Source: Rotaria macrura (Eukaryota; Rotifera; Eurotatoria; Philodinida; Philodinidae). Taken from it: a stretch of DNA of 64,000 nucleotides. Both the position numbers and the translations under genes were made by a program. The notes under the pieces are model-generated. The model was not told the origin of the DNA. It worked only from the letters and a program-made list of their open reading frames with translations, and did not search any database. Of this stretch, positions 38,301 to 50,300 are shown piece by piece. The DNA is taken from contig OENT01000501.1 in the NCBI GenBank assembly GCA_900239685.1, positions 42,158-106,157 of the forward strand, read 5' to 3'. Position 1 is the stretch's first letter; each line of letters begins with the position of its first letter.

Positions 38301-39373
38301 ATATTGATATATTGACATAAAACAGTAATAATATGTTCAAAATATTAGAAATACAGAAAACAGCACATATCTAAAGAATAATATATAGATATAAAGCAAA
38401 ATAAATCTGCTCACCCTCTTAAAAACAGTGAAAACCATATTTATCCATAGACTAATATATAGATATAAAAGAATATAAATATATCCACCATATTAGAGAC
38501 GAAACATATATTCACATATATCTATATAATATTATATACTATGTATAAAGCAATGTTACTGTGTTGACCGTTTTAGAAACCGTTAAAACGATATCCATCT
38601 CTATAGAAATATAGATAGATACAAGTAACGTGCATCGAAAATTGTTTCACTGAACCCTAGACCTGCAGAAATCACACATGAAAACGTATGAACAGAAGAC
38701 AAACTAGACTATGTCTACCACAGATGCTGAAATTTTCCAAGAGATAGCCGAATAAGTTTAGGAGAGACGATGAAGGCAGGCAATGATTAAGTGAAAGTTG
38801 AGTACCAATCTGACGAAAATGAAAAATTTTCGAGAACAACGAGGTAAGAAACGTATCCAAAGTCAATGCAGAAGACAGGTGCGAATCAACTCTTCAACCA
38901 CGACCTTGATTAGAGCAAGGGGAGTCTAGTTCCTAGCTTCCTAACCTATAGACTACACTGTTGAAAATTTCGTCATGGGGGCTTAAATATGTTTGAGATG
39001 CGCAAGAGGTTGAATCTCACACCTAGCTATTCGAATCACGTAGTTCTGAACTTTAACGATTGAGGAATTTAAATTACTGACAGGAACTTCGTGTGACCGT
39101 TCCATAGATTCACAATTAATATGTGGAACAAAATTTGTCATTTGTTCCATGGAAACGGTCATTCGTATCAAGTTTTACAGACAGACAGACAGAAACAAGT
39201 GAATTACGGTTTCTAGAACCTATAGCTTTACAGTCTAGAGAATGATAGAAAATTGATATGCTTATCATATTAGAAACACTAAAGCAGTTTCATATATATA
39301 TATATATTACTACTTGTATTAGTATAAAACAAGAAAATATTACTACTGAAGAATTGGAGCATTCTTCATCACA
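35346..39373. other. AT-rich intergenic DNA
   Basis: No gene supported. The part at 38270-38620 is low-complexity, built of diverged ACATATATTC and ATATAGATATAAA blocks spaced roughly 80-110 bp apart. A (CAGA)n microsatellite of about 4 units sits at 39179-39194. Confidence 0.45.
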
Positions 39374-39767
39374 ATCAGACATCGGACGCAAATACTGTCA
39401 AGTACTTTGGTTTTTTAAATATAGTATCTCTTCCTTCTTCGACAAGTCTATACCCAAATAGCTCATTTTATGCGTTGCATCACAGGCTACAAAACGGTAC
39501 AATTCATTTTTTTATCAAGTTCTCTCATGAGCGAAAAACTAAGAGTACTTGAAAATTTTTGGCCGCTTTTAAAGTGCTCATTAAAATCGTAAGTACTCTT
39601 AGTTTTTCGCTCGTGAAAGAACTTGATAAAAAAATGAATTGTACCGTTTTGTAGCCTGTGATGCAACGCATAAAATGAGCTATTTGGGTATATACTTGTC
39701 AAAGAAGGAAGATATAATAGATCTAAAACACCAAAGTACTTGAAAGTACTTGCGTCCAATGTCTGAT
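39374..39767. mobile_element. Fold-back element, two 176-bp inverted arms
   Basis: The arms at 39374-39549 and 39592-39767 are the same length and highly similar over their whole extent, with a 42-bp loop. Outer ends read ATCAGACATCGGACGCAA and, in reverse complement, ATCAGACATTGGACGCAA. A 4-bp direct repeat CACA (39370-39373, 39768-39771) may be the target duplication. It has no coding capacity. A transcript would fold into one long hairpin. Confidence 0.8.
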
Positions 39768-41147
39768 CACATTATGTTGATTATTTACTGTAGGATTGAT
39801 ATTTTCCTTTTATCGTCAAAATGCAGGAAAAAAGATGTTTTCAATGTGCTGTGGTATCGTATTTATTTAAATACGAACACAGATTCTCCTTTTTATGCAA
39901 AGATAGAGAATCTTGAAGCTGCTTTTAGAGCTGCAAGTTAAATTTACAGAAGAATCAAAAAATATTCGTTATGAAGGATGCTTACACATCATCTCGATAA
40001 CATTTCTGTCGGAATACATTTCAAAAGAGAACTTTCTATGTTCGGTCAGAAATATATACATCAGTGATGGGACCGGTTCGGTTGGAAACCGAACCGAGTC
40101 GAACCGAGTCGAACCGAACCGAACCGAAATCGGTTCGGTTCGGTTCCACATATTCGGAACCGATTTCTTTTAGAAATATATTCTCAAACATTTTTTAATC
40201 TGTAGACTAAAATAAAGTGAGCAAAGTATATCTATATTATCTGATGATATATAAATGAATATAATAATTGCAATGTTAACTAATTCATCATTCATTTTAT
40301 TCAACAATATTGTGAGATTGCCGACCACGTTCTAAAGGTCATCGTTATCAACACTTAATTTAGCCTAAAGAAATTAAATAATATATAGAAGAATTTTTAT
40401 CTTTCTTTCTCTTCTGCACATTGCACCACGAATGGGAGAAATTCGTTTCCTCGGTGCGATGTTCATAACAGAACGAAAAATAAAAATAAGAAAAGACATC
40501 GTTGTATGTATTACGTGTAATTTTCTTTCATGTAAAATTAGTGCTGATAATGACTTTTTGAACAAGGTCGATAGTTTCACAATAGTTCAGAATAACATAA
40601 ATAAAATGATTGATGGGTTAGTTTACTTCGAAGATAGTATAGCACATTCTTATGATATGATTGAGCCAACTGCTTCAAAAACCTTCAGTCATGGCTCATG
40701 AGTAATAGTTCTGTTCATCGCTCAGTATACACTTTTACAGACAACATTTTAGCAGGAAGCACTTATGTATTATAATATTAATTGATTATCAATTTGTATT
40801 ACATTATAATTCACTAATAGATATCTCTCTGTTTTGAATTAGACCTTTCAAATTTAGACAGTCATAGTGATTATTACCTCTCAAACTGTAAAAAACGAGA
40901 TAAAATTTAGAATTTCGACAAAATCGTTATATTTTGAAGGACAGCTGTTTTCTTTTTAATAGATGTATTTCCCATCATCATTAGGTTATTATTTTCAAGT
41001 GCTTCGTCAATCCGAAATGATATACTAAAAAAGTAAAGAACAAAAGCTGGAAAGTGTAACATATCTAGATCATTTCTCAAACTTAGGTTACACGACATTT
41101 TCACACTACGTCCTTCAATGAACAATGACCAGCTAGCTGAAACGGTT

Positions 41148-42062
41148 GCCCGTCTAAAGGTCGAAAGGAAAAATGTCGAATAATCAAAGGGGAAAAATAT
41201 CGAAAGGGAAAAATGTCGAATAATCAAAGGGGAAAAATATCGAAAGGGAAAAATGTCGAATAATCAAAGGGGAAAAATATCGAAAGGGAAAAATGTCGAA
41301 AAGAAAAATATCGAAAGGGAAGAATGTCGAAAAAAATATTGTCGTGGAAAATGATCGAAAAGAGTGTTTTCGAAAATTCTGACTTGAGAGAAGTATGCTT
41401 TATCGTGTAAGTTATTACTAACATGTGATAATCGAAATAAAGCATACAGAAAAATATAAAGAAGAGAAAATAATAAAATGCTATTTTTTTCGTTTTGCTA
41501 CTGTATATGATAAGCCATTTAAGTACTCCATAGCACTTATAACGCCATCATAATATCGTTGACCAAGATTATCAATACGACGTTGAATTGCGATTGTTTT
41601 CCTTTTTGTGAATTAATAAATGAAATAGTTGGTGACTCTGATTGAGTTTCATCTTCTGAAGATGCGATAGCTGTAGCCATAATGGTAGAATTTTAGTTAT
41701 ATATTTACTCTTTTGTAGGGATTGTTTGTCTAATCTATATCAAATATTAATCATCATCATCACTGTTACAAGAGGTCCAAAATCAAGACTAGTAGAATTA
41801 TGAGAAAAGAAAACATGAATTAGTCATATTTAGAGGCATCATTTACTGTAGACATCGCTATTTCGTTTTATTTCGAATTTTGACATTTTTTTTGTGACAA
41901 GATGTATTTTTCGACTTTTTCCTCTTTCTATATTTTTTTCGACATTTCTTCCCGTTTCACAATTTTTTTCGGCATTATTCCGTTTCGAAATTTTTTCATT
42001 CGACCATTTTCTTTTCGATATTTTTCCTTTCGACATTTTTCTTTTCGACCTTTCTACGGCAC
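41148..42062. mobile_element. Nested element with inverted TCGACATTT arrays
   Basis: The left part (41148-41345) has many AAAAATGTCGAA motifs; the right part (41875-42058) has the same in inverse orientation. The outer ends are similar inverted repeats: GTCTAAAGGTCGAAAGGAAA on the left, GTAGAAAGGTCGAAAAGAAA on the right in reverse complement. Open frames reading Phe/Ser-rich peptides across the arrays are artefacts. Confidence 0.6.
41181..41300 (+). repeat. Three perfect tandem copies of a 40-bp unit
   Basis: The unit begins TAATCAAAGGGGAAAAATAT and ends AAATGTCGAA. Copies at 41181, 41221 and 41261 are identical, so the expansion is recent compared with the diverged arrays around it. Confidence 0.9.
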
Positions 42063-43313
42063 ACCGCTGAAACTAAATCTACTCTTCGCATTGAGCGATG
42101 AAAAAAATCGAATGATTCGTTCTTCATTTCAAAAGAAATTGGCTATCCACTAAAAGTACACTGTAGTCTCTTCCGGTTGAAAAATATTTCTAACATAAAA
42201 GAGGAAATAGTTATACTTTAAAAATTGGCTGCAGCTCAGCTTTCTAAGTCACTCTTAGAACTATCGAAAGTATTATAATCACGTCGTCAATAAAATTTTA
42301 TAAATGGATATCTTTGAAAAAAAAGCAGAAATCGACAAACGTTTTTTTATTTTTTTAATCGGTTCGGTTCGGTTTCAGATTTTTTCGGTTCCATTCGGTT
42401 TGATTCGTAAAAAACACGAACCGATCCCATCACTGATGTACATAGGCTCACATAGTGAATAGAAATCAAAAGACAGGATTTTTAGAAGCTATAAATTATA
42501 TTGTCTCTTGAACACTATAAAAATTATAAATTTTACAAGAAAGCTGTTTTGTTCTGCTTATTTCTTGGCGAAAAGGACAATATAATCATGATTTCACCAC
42601 CCGGAGAGAAATATATATGGGAAGTCATACAAGAATCAACAAAATTTGCAGCATGTACTGCCCTTTTTTTCATTTTTAAGGAATCTTATACGATCTAATA
42701 TGATCTCACAAGAGGCATTCACTCTTTTCCTATAATTTTCTTGTTGCAATACGCCTCCAAGAGTTTCGCTGCCATTTTTCAGTCAGAATTTGACAAAATC
42801 TTTGAAAAACACGAACACATATCATGTTATATCGTCTTGAGAACAATCGTTGAAAAACGCTTTTAAGTGTAATATCTTATCAGATCTTGTACGATCAGAA
42901 GCCTGCAATGTCGACCTGAATGCTGGTTGACCATCGAATCGTAGATTCAGAGCCACTACATATGCAATGTAGCTGAATTCCACCTATTTCTGCCAGATAG
43001 GGACTCCACCAGTAGAAATCTAACGACAAGGATTGCTTGGTACAGATAAGAGTGTTTAACAAAGGTGTAGGTATGGCACTTCTCCCCGAATCCAACCATA
43101 TCCATACTCTCACACACAGATCGTACGATAAAGAATAGTCCATGTGTTGCGATCATATTTTTTGAAAAGAAATTAGAAGTTTTCCGATTTTTCTTTTTAC
43201 TAGATTTTGATTTTCCGGGTCTTGACGTTCGACGCTTTGCTACTTTACCCCTAGACCCACAGCCACAATCCCACCCTCTTCGATAAATCTTGTCTTTCTT
43301 TTTATTTATTTAG

Positions 43314-43587
43314 ATTTCTGAATCTAACGATCAGTTGGTAAATATCATCTCATTAGCAAATGTATTTTCTTTTCTATATCTAGATGTCTCAGATGAGTGA
43401 TTAAATCGTAAGTACTATTCAATTTATCAATTTCTTCTCTTTTCTGTTTAGATATCTAAATGCAAGATGACATAGTAAGCTTATTTTGTTTAATAAATCT
43501 TTTCTTCTCATTTCATTTAGATTTAGAAAATGAACCATTAAATAGTACGATTTTCCCCTGCAATGAATTTATTTCTTCTTCCATTAG
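43314..43587 (+). repeat. Diverged tandem array, four units of 67-70 bp, each like exon plus intron
   Basis: Units start at 43314, 43384, 43452 and 43521. Each has about 24 bases beginning AT, then GTAA or a similar donor, then a pyrimidine-rich stretch and TTTAG or a similar acceptor. The short exon-like pieces contain stops in every frame in at least one unit, so they do not code now. It could be a decayed set of duplicated microexons or a simple tandem repeat that mimics splice sites. Confidence 0.5.
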
Positions 43588-45365
43588 GTTCATCTACAAT
43601 CATGTTTGACTATTGAGTTGTGTGTCGTAGTGTATGGTTTCGTGGTGCCAATTCTGCAATACGCCGTGTGCAAAGTATCGCTAAGCACTAAGAAAAGAGT
43701 AAATGTACATTTTTTCAACTAATTAAAAGACTAGATGAGCAAAATGATGAACGAGCTTGAGACATGTGTAAAATTGATCGTTGCCAGTAGTGGATCAATC
43801 TCATATTTTTGCTAATTGAAGTTTCTAAAGAAAGCGTTGTTCATGTGGAAGCCAATCAGGTTTTCATGTTAAATTGGGTGTTTTTCGAGCGGATGAGGAT
43901 GACGGTGAATGTGAGTTCGAAGCGATAAATACGACCTGCAAATAAAAATTATCAACACAGTTACCACGATGCATTTAGACCTTGCTTAAATGTCTCTTCA
44001 GGTGGCTAGAATAGTCTGTAAACGAGTCGAAATTCATTCCCATAAAAGTGCATCCACACACTTAGCATTCAAAAATTAGTGCTTTCTCTTGTGTTTTTTT
44101 ACAACCCCGTCAATCTAATTAACATGATCGGCTGAATTTAGGAATTAAAATATTCTCGTTAAGAATAGGTACACTATCAAACTCTTTTAATTTCCACGGC
44201 AACATTAACTCGAAAAACATTATTAATAAACTAATTTTGTTGAGTAAAGGTGTTTTTTCAATTATAAAACACTTGATTTATTTGTATCTTTTTTCTTGGT
44301 GATGTTTCACTTGTAAGTACTCACATGATAATAGATACTATCATTGGAAAATAATGAATTAGCAATAATACAATTATGGTCTCTATTAGTAAACGCTTGA
44401 AGTAGTATTAAAGTAGTTTTTAAAACGAGTAACCATAAATACCTCGAAGGTCAAAACGAAATATAAAAAGAATAAAAAGAGAGGAGAAGAGAGAGAAAGA
44501 ACGAGTATAAAAAAAGGGACAGTCGTGTATTGCATTGTATCCTTTTCCTTTCCATTAATATGTTTAAACAAACAAAAATCATTTTAGAAGATAAGATTCA
44601 TGTTGATCTATCAATTATGTAACGCGGCACAAACGAAAAAAAAATGAGCAAGATGATGTTTTTTCGTTTTGTGATACTCATCCCGAACGAAGATGTCGCT
44701 GGAAAAATAGTGAGGGACCAAGATCAGTCGAATGCATGGCTCTCAATCTTCTTTAAATATATATCTTAATGTAAAGATGTAGAGAATGCTCAGAGATTAT
44801 AGGATCAAGATGGTATGGAGAGACAAAAGGGCAGCAATATACCACCGGAAGCCCTACCAGGAGTTTTCGATGCGATATGTTTTGCTGAGATTCAAGAATG
44901 TTATTATTCATAAATACATAATTGATCTCTATTTTATCAATAACAATAACAATAATCTATCTACCTTCTTCTCTATTTTCTCTATGCTTGTTGAACTATT
45001 GTTGTCTGATTACTTGTTTACTAAAATACTTTGGATCTTTATTGATACTCAATCTTGATTTATCATATTCTTGTCCCTTGTCAACATAGAACATTGTGGC
45101 ATCTGAGATAATCATGACGTAACAAAGGGGATAAAATAGGGAGAGCCAAGCATAGTGTCGGAAGGTATACACAAAGAAAAACTGATGATAAAACGTCGAA
45201 GATATACTTCGTCAGGTTGTTAACCATCGACGTTTTCCTAAAGATTTCTGAATATATCTTACACACTTGTTGACTGTGGGTTTCAGAGACTGTCTATCGA
45301 TCCTTAAACAATTCAGTACTTTTTACGTAAATTGCTTTGTTCACGATCATTTTTTTCGGCGATGT

Positions 45366-45860
45366 GTCTAAATGTCGATAGAAAAATGTCGAAAAAAGGA
45401 AGACTGAGAAAGGTCATTCTTTGACAACAACTCATCGATGTTAATTGGAGTAATTTGATGTCAGATGCGCAGAAGTCTCGAGTAATGCAAGGTTTGTTCG
45501 ATCCATTGCAAACACGCTAAGGTGTGGGAGTAATCGAACTGTTCAAATATCATTATCAATTTTCATCACTAGTTGGTAGGAAATTAAAGTAGTTTGATCC
45601 ATATATGCTGGCACTTAACATAAATTTATGACTTTTGCTGTTTCTTTCCGGATTCATGTATGTCGTTCTTCTTACTCATGTGTAGTAGATTTTGGCTTAG
45701 TCAAAAATGAGTACAATATAATAACAGTTCAATTTTGCTAATCTTTTAAATTGTTGACATTTTTTTCGACATTCCACTTATTCGACATTTTGCAACTTCG
45801 ACATTTCACAATGTTGACATTTTTACACTGTCGACAATTTGCTTTTCGACATTTTACTAC
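45366..45860. mobile_element. Second copy of the TCGACATTT-array element
   Basis: The left end reads GTCTAAATGTCGATAGAAAA, close to the left end of the element at 41148. The right part (45756-45856) has six or seven TCGACATTT or TTGACATTT motifs in inverted orientation. The interior differs from the first copy and does not code. Confidence 0.5.
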
Positions 45861-47376
45861 TTTCCCCTCTTTTTACTCGCGTATGAAATAACTGTGCCAC
45901 TGTTTTCGATACATTTATCGACTTTTACATGTTTTTTTGAGTAAGCATATAATTAATTACAATTTCGTGAACCTGCTTTTTTCAAGTATCGAATCACGAG
46001 GGGTATGTTCTGTAAGATGATTAGTCTAAGAAGTCGAATAAGATCATCAGCAGACCGATGCCCTGGTTGATCTCCGAGACAGTTTTTCAGAGCACTACGA
46101 TAGGCAATGAAAAGGTATTGACTGAGACTACCACCCTGCGAAGATCTTATGTGTATGTCAAACGGTTTTGATACCTTTTCACCAAATATGACGTATGCTT
46201 TTTTATCTTTTATTCAAATTTTAATCATTTTCAGTATTTCGAGCGGCACAGCTAATTGTGATGATTTCCTGTATAGCAAGTATTGCACGACTTTTAGTAA
46301 TGTAACAAAAACCTCGCTCTGCAGATTACAAAAAGGTTTTGGAGTTCCGGAGCCAAAGTAAACCTTTTTCGGAACCTCTAGTAGTTCTACGGAACAAATG
46401 ACGGTTCAGTATGCATTATACCGAGCAATTGAAAGTTGAATGGGTGATCTGAAGTTTTCGAATATTTTATACTGAACGGTTCATATTTTCCTATGGAACG
46501 ATCGATAGTTGCATAGACTATTCTATGGTTTCACAGTTTTCTCATGAAATTCTGTATGTTTAATCTAGGTACCAATAAATTTCGTATGTTTTGTGCGAAA
46601 GAACATATCACTATGCATAAGATTCTAGGATGAATTTCTTTTGTAAGGAAAAATGGTTGAGCGCTCACTTCACTATTGAACTTATTAGAAGATTCGCTTT
46701 TTCAATAGTTTAGAATGTAAACAATAGAGCTTATTAGAAAAAGTTAAAAGACAGAGAAACATTACACAAACCAATGTATGCATATTCTTTTCAGAGACAA
46801 CTCGCAGTGAAGAGCTAAAAATGCGAAAAAATGGGATTAAATACATATGATTAAAGCTTATTTTGCAAATCGAGAAAATGATAACTTATTTTTCGAAACA
46901 TTTGATTAAATTTTTAACAAACCATGTAAAGGAACAGCTATCTCGATCAGTTCTACTTTTCGCAGAAGTTTTCAAAATCGTCATTTTCAAAAGATTCTCT
47001 TTCTTTAATGAAAAATTAAAAAAACTCACCGATTTTCCATGTACTGAGCAGCATGATAGTAACCAGACACTCTTAATTGTGATCTAATGTCAAAGTAATA
47101 TCAAAAATACTATCAAGTTTAAAGCTAGTTCAACTAAGTAAGAAAGGTGGCATCACAACTATAATTAAGAGTAAGTTGGAACACTGTTTTCTTCCCAGCT
47201 AAAGAAAAAACTCCATAGTCCCTTAGCAGAGTATGATATGATGCGTCAGACGGTAGATAAAAGTTTGTTCAATGATTAAGATGACTGCCAAAAAAATGCA
47301 TTCGAATCAAAAGATGTGTTTTACATACAGTAAATTGTTTTTTTCTTGCTCGTTTTTAGGGGAGTAAAGTGCTTGT

Positions 47377-50300
47377 ATGCTAATAATGTCGAATCATAAT
47401 GAAGATGTTTCAGTGAATCGTCTGCAATGGTCGAAAAAAATCGAATTTATTCTTGCTTGTGTTGGTTCTGCCGTCGGACTTGGAAACGTCTGGCGATTTC
47501 CTTATTTGTGCTATTCGAGTGGAGGAGGTGAACTAGTATTTCTTATTCATTCTCCTTTTCTATGGTTTCATTGATAATTTTTAGGAGCATTTTTAATTCC
47601 ATATTTCATCACATTATTATTCTGTGGATTTCCTCTTATGTATATGGAATTAGCTATCGGTATGTTACAGAAAAAAGAGAATCGAATGTACTATTAATGA
47701 AATAAATTGTGTAACTAGGTCAATATACGAGAAAAGGACCAGTAGGAGCACTGGCCAGAATCTGCCCGTTACTAAAAGGTAAATGTTTCTGAGAAAATGT
47801 ACGATGATTTAATAAAATTTTCTCAATATAGGTACTGGTGTATCCACTGTATTAATGACCTTTTGGCTTGTTACCTACTATATTGTGATACTTGCTTGGG
47901 CACTCTATTATTTTATTCATTCGTTTGCGAAGGATGTTCCTTGGAAAGGATGTCAGAATTCTTGGAATAAAGGTCTAGAAACAGTTTTCTTCTGTTTTTA
48001 AAATTAACTGTGAAAAGGAACTTGCTTTTAGCCACGTGTTATGATTCTTACCACTCACATTTATTGAACAATACAATTAAAATGAATGGCACATTGTCGC
48101 CTGGAGATGAATATTATCGGTGAGAACAGAAATTTGAATACTGATCAGATATGTTGCAAAATCTATTTCAGATATAAAGTTCTTCAAATGACATCAACAA
48201 TAAACGAAGTTGGATCAGTTAGATGGGAATTACTCCTTTATGGTGCTATCCTCTGGATCGTTGTCTACTTTTGCATATGGAAAGGCGTTAAATCTGCTGG
48301 GAAAGTAAGTCGTTTCCTTCAAATTTAGAATTTCACCCAAGGTAAAAGTGCTAGAGAGAAAAATCATCTAAAGATTCTAGAGGCTAAGGTTACTTCCACC
48401 AGGCTACAAAATAGTGTAAAGGGAAAAACTAACTGCAAGGAATCGAAGCAGTGCCAATCTTTTAACGCTTCACTGCGAGTGGTACGCTCTGAACTTCACA
48501 CTAGACGCTGTGGTACGTGGTTATTAAGCAAGAATTCTATGCTGCACTAAACGCCACGGTTGTACATTGGCGTATTTGTCGATGCTTGGCAGTTATCATC
48601 AATTACATTCTCAGAGACATGCCTGGATTTTCAAACTAATGAAAGAGACGACATTTCCTACAGTACCTTGTTTAAAATATAAAATTACCGTCTAGGGATC
48701 ATAGTAAATTTATTAATGGCAATTTTTTTGTTTGAAACGTTTTTAAAAATCACTGAGTTGATACTATTTTTCTTGTTTGAGCGACACAATTTATCCAACT
48801 TTTGAAGACCTATGTTCTTCAAGATTGAGATAGCATGATTTTCTCTATGGAAGCAAAATCTCGTATAAAAATTGTTCCAGCCGTCTTGGATCTTCTCTAG
48901 CTATTAGTTTATGCATGAATGAAAAAATCCATGAAAAAAGATGTGCCAGAAATTCAAATCATTACTAAATTGGCGTACGACACATATTGAGCCATGAAGT
49001 AAGGAAAAGTGATTACAATTAGATTTCATTATGCTCACCACCTATTCAAATGTGACTTCAGAAGCAGTAGTGACTTTTATTTCGAACTGAACAGAAATCT
49101 TTCTCTTCAATGGAAGCGAGTGAAACTTAAATTTTCTCAATCCCGTTTTCAGGTAGACTACCTTGGTAATACACGACTGACCTAAACTCAATGTGGCTCC
49201 CATAAAGGAAGACTTAAATCCTATGAAAAGCTTGTTTTCCAACTCTTTTAACAATTTTTGTTCAGTTTTTGTTTCACTGTATCTATTAGAGAGCAAAAGT
49301 CGCAAACTAATACAAGAAAAAGTAATTTTATACCTGATATTTGAAAAGGGGTAATATACTAAAAGCAAGAGAAAATAGGAAGCTATAAATAGTGTGTGAA
49401 GCATTGTACGGTTGCGAAAAAACTCCACTTATAGCATTTGTAGAACAACTTACGAATATATGAAATATGATTGAAGGTCTTGAGTGTATAGGTCTTAACC
49501 TGATTGGCGCCCTCAATCACCGACACCCACACCCACGCCCTTCTCATAATTCCTTTCTTTAATTTGCAGTTGAGATACAGTTATGGTTACCTAACGTAGT
49601 TTTATCTTAATCAAATGTAATTGCAATGGTAAGTTTTTGCACACACGGAATTCGTATTAGAAAACCGGTCTAAGAAGGTTAAGCGCTAAAGCATTATAGA
49701 ATATTCAGGGTCTTTGACTGTGAGGGGTGAGGATTTAATACTTATTGTTTTCAAAATTTAAAACCCTCTTTCTCTTCATAAGAACATTTTAAAAGGTTAA
49801 AACTGCTATAGTTAGAAATGATTATGAAACAGTTCAAGTTAGTTGTAAGGGAAACTTATTTAAATGAATGTGTTATTTATTTTGATTGGTCTCGTTTCAG
49901 GTTGTCTATATAACAGGTAAGACTCAGGGAGAAGATAAAGCTGCATATCGATAATGAGTATCAGCATAAAGAATGAATCTCTCAATAATGCGCCCATGGT
50001 TCTTTCAGAGTCACTACTTAACGTTGGTCTTTTTAAGAAAAATATTCGTCATTCAATCCTCCACACAACTATGTGAAACAGGAATTCGTTCAAGGAGTAA
50101 CACTGAAAGCATCCATAGTGTACATTGACATACATCAAAAAAGCTCTTTATTTGTAACAACTATTTTTATTTTATAGGCCTCTCTTTGCTACATGACGGA
50201 AAAATGAGTACACCATTTTCAGCCCGTGGAAAACTCGATCAATTCAATGACCATCGATGCATTTTTCTCAAACTCGTTATGCATGAGTTTTCCATTTTCT

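Larger units (their letters stand above)
40062..42435. mobile_element. hAT-like non-autonomous element, 2374 bp
   Basis: Terminal inverted repeats start CAGTGATGGGACCGGTTCG on the left and CAGTGATGGGATCGGTTCG on the right (18 of 19 match). The flanking octamers ATATACAT (40054-40061) and ATGTACAT (42436-42443) match at 7 of 8, the 8-bp duplication expected of hAT. Inside each end is an array of GGTTCG/CGAACC motifs (40076-40160 and 42358-42424). No hAT transposase frame or BED finger is visible, so it is non-autonomous. The interior carries a second inverted structure with TCGACATTT arrays at 41148-42062, probably a nested insertion. Confidence 0.75.
42444..47376. other. Intergenic region with repeats, no supported gene
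   Basis: About 4.9 kb. It contains a four-unit intron-like tandem array (43314-43587) and a second TCGACATTT element (45366-45860). Open frames at 42895-43143, 44786-45058 and 46149-46361 show no motif. The sequence just before 47377 includes an acceptor-like CGTTTTTAG, so a 5' untranslated exon of the SLC6 gene may lie here. Confidence 0.45.

Noticed and set aside
40907..42153. Several Phe/Ser/Arg-rich open frames of 65-106 codons
   Set aside because: They are translations of the TCGACATTT arrays; the same peptide (for example FSLSIFFPFDYSTFF) recurs with each repeat unit.
42895..43156. Two overlapping minus-strand frames of 82 and 66 codons
   Set aside because: Overlapping frames on one strand cannot both be coding, and neither shows a domain or fitting exon boundaries.
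49518..49543. Telomere-like CACCCACACCCACGCCC
   Set aside because: Only about two to three degenerate repeats of a GGGTGT-type unit; similar short runs occur elsewhere in the window (about 23779, 34858, 58735), so it is not evidence of a telomere or a subtelomeric position.
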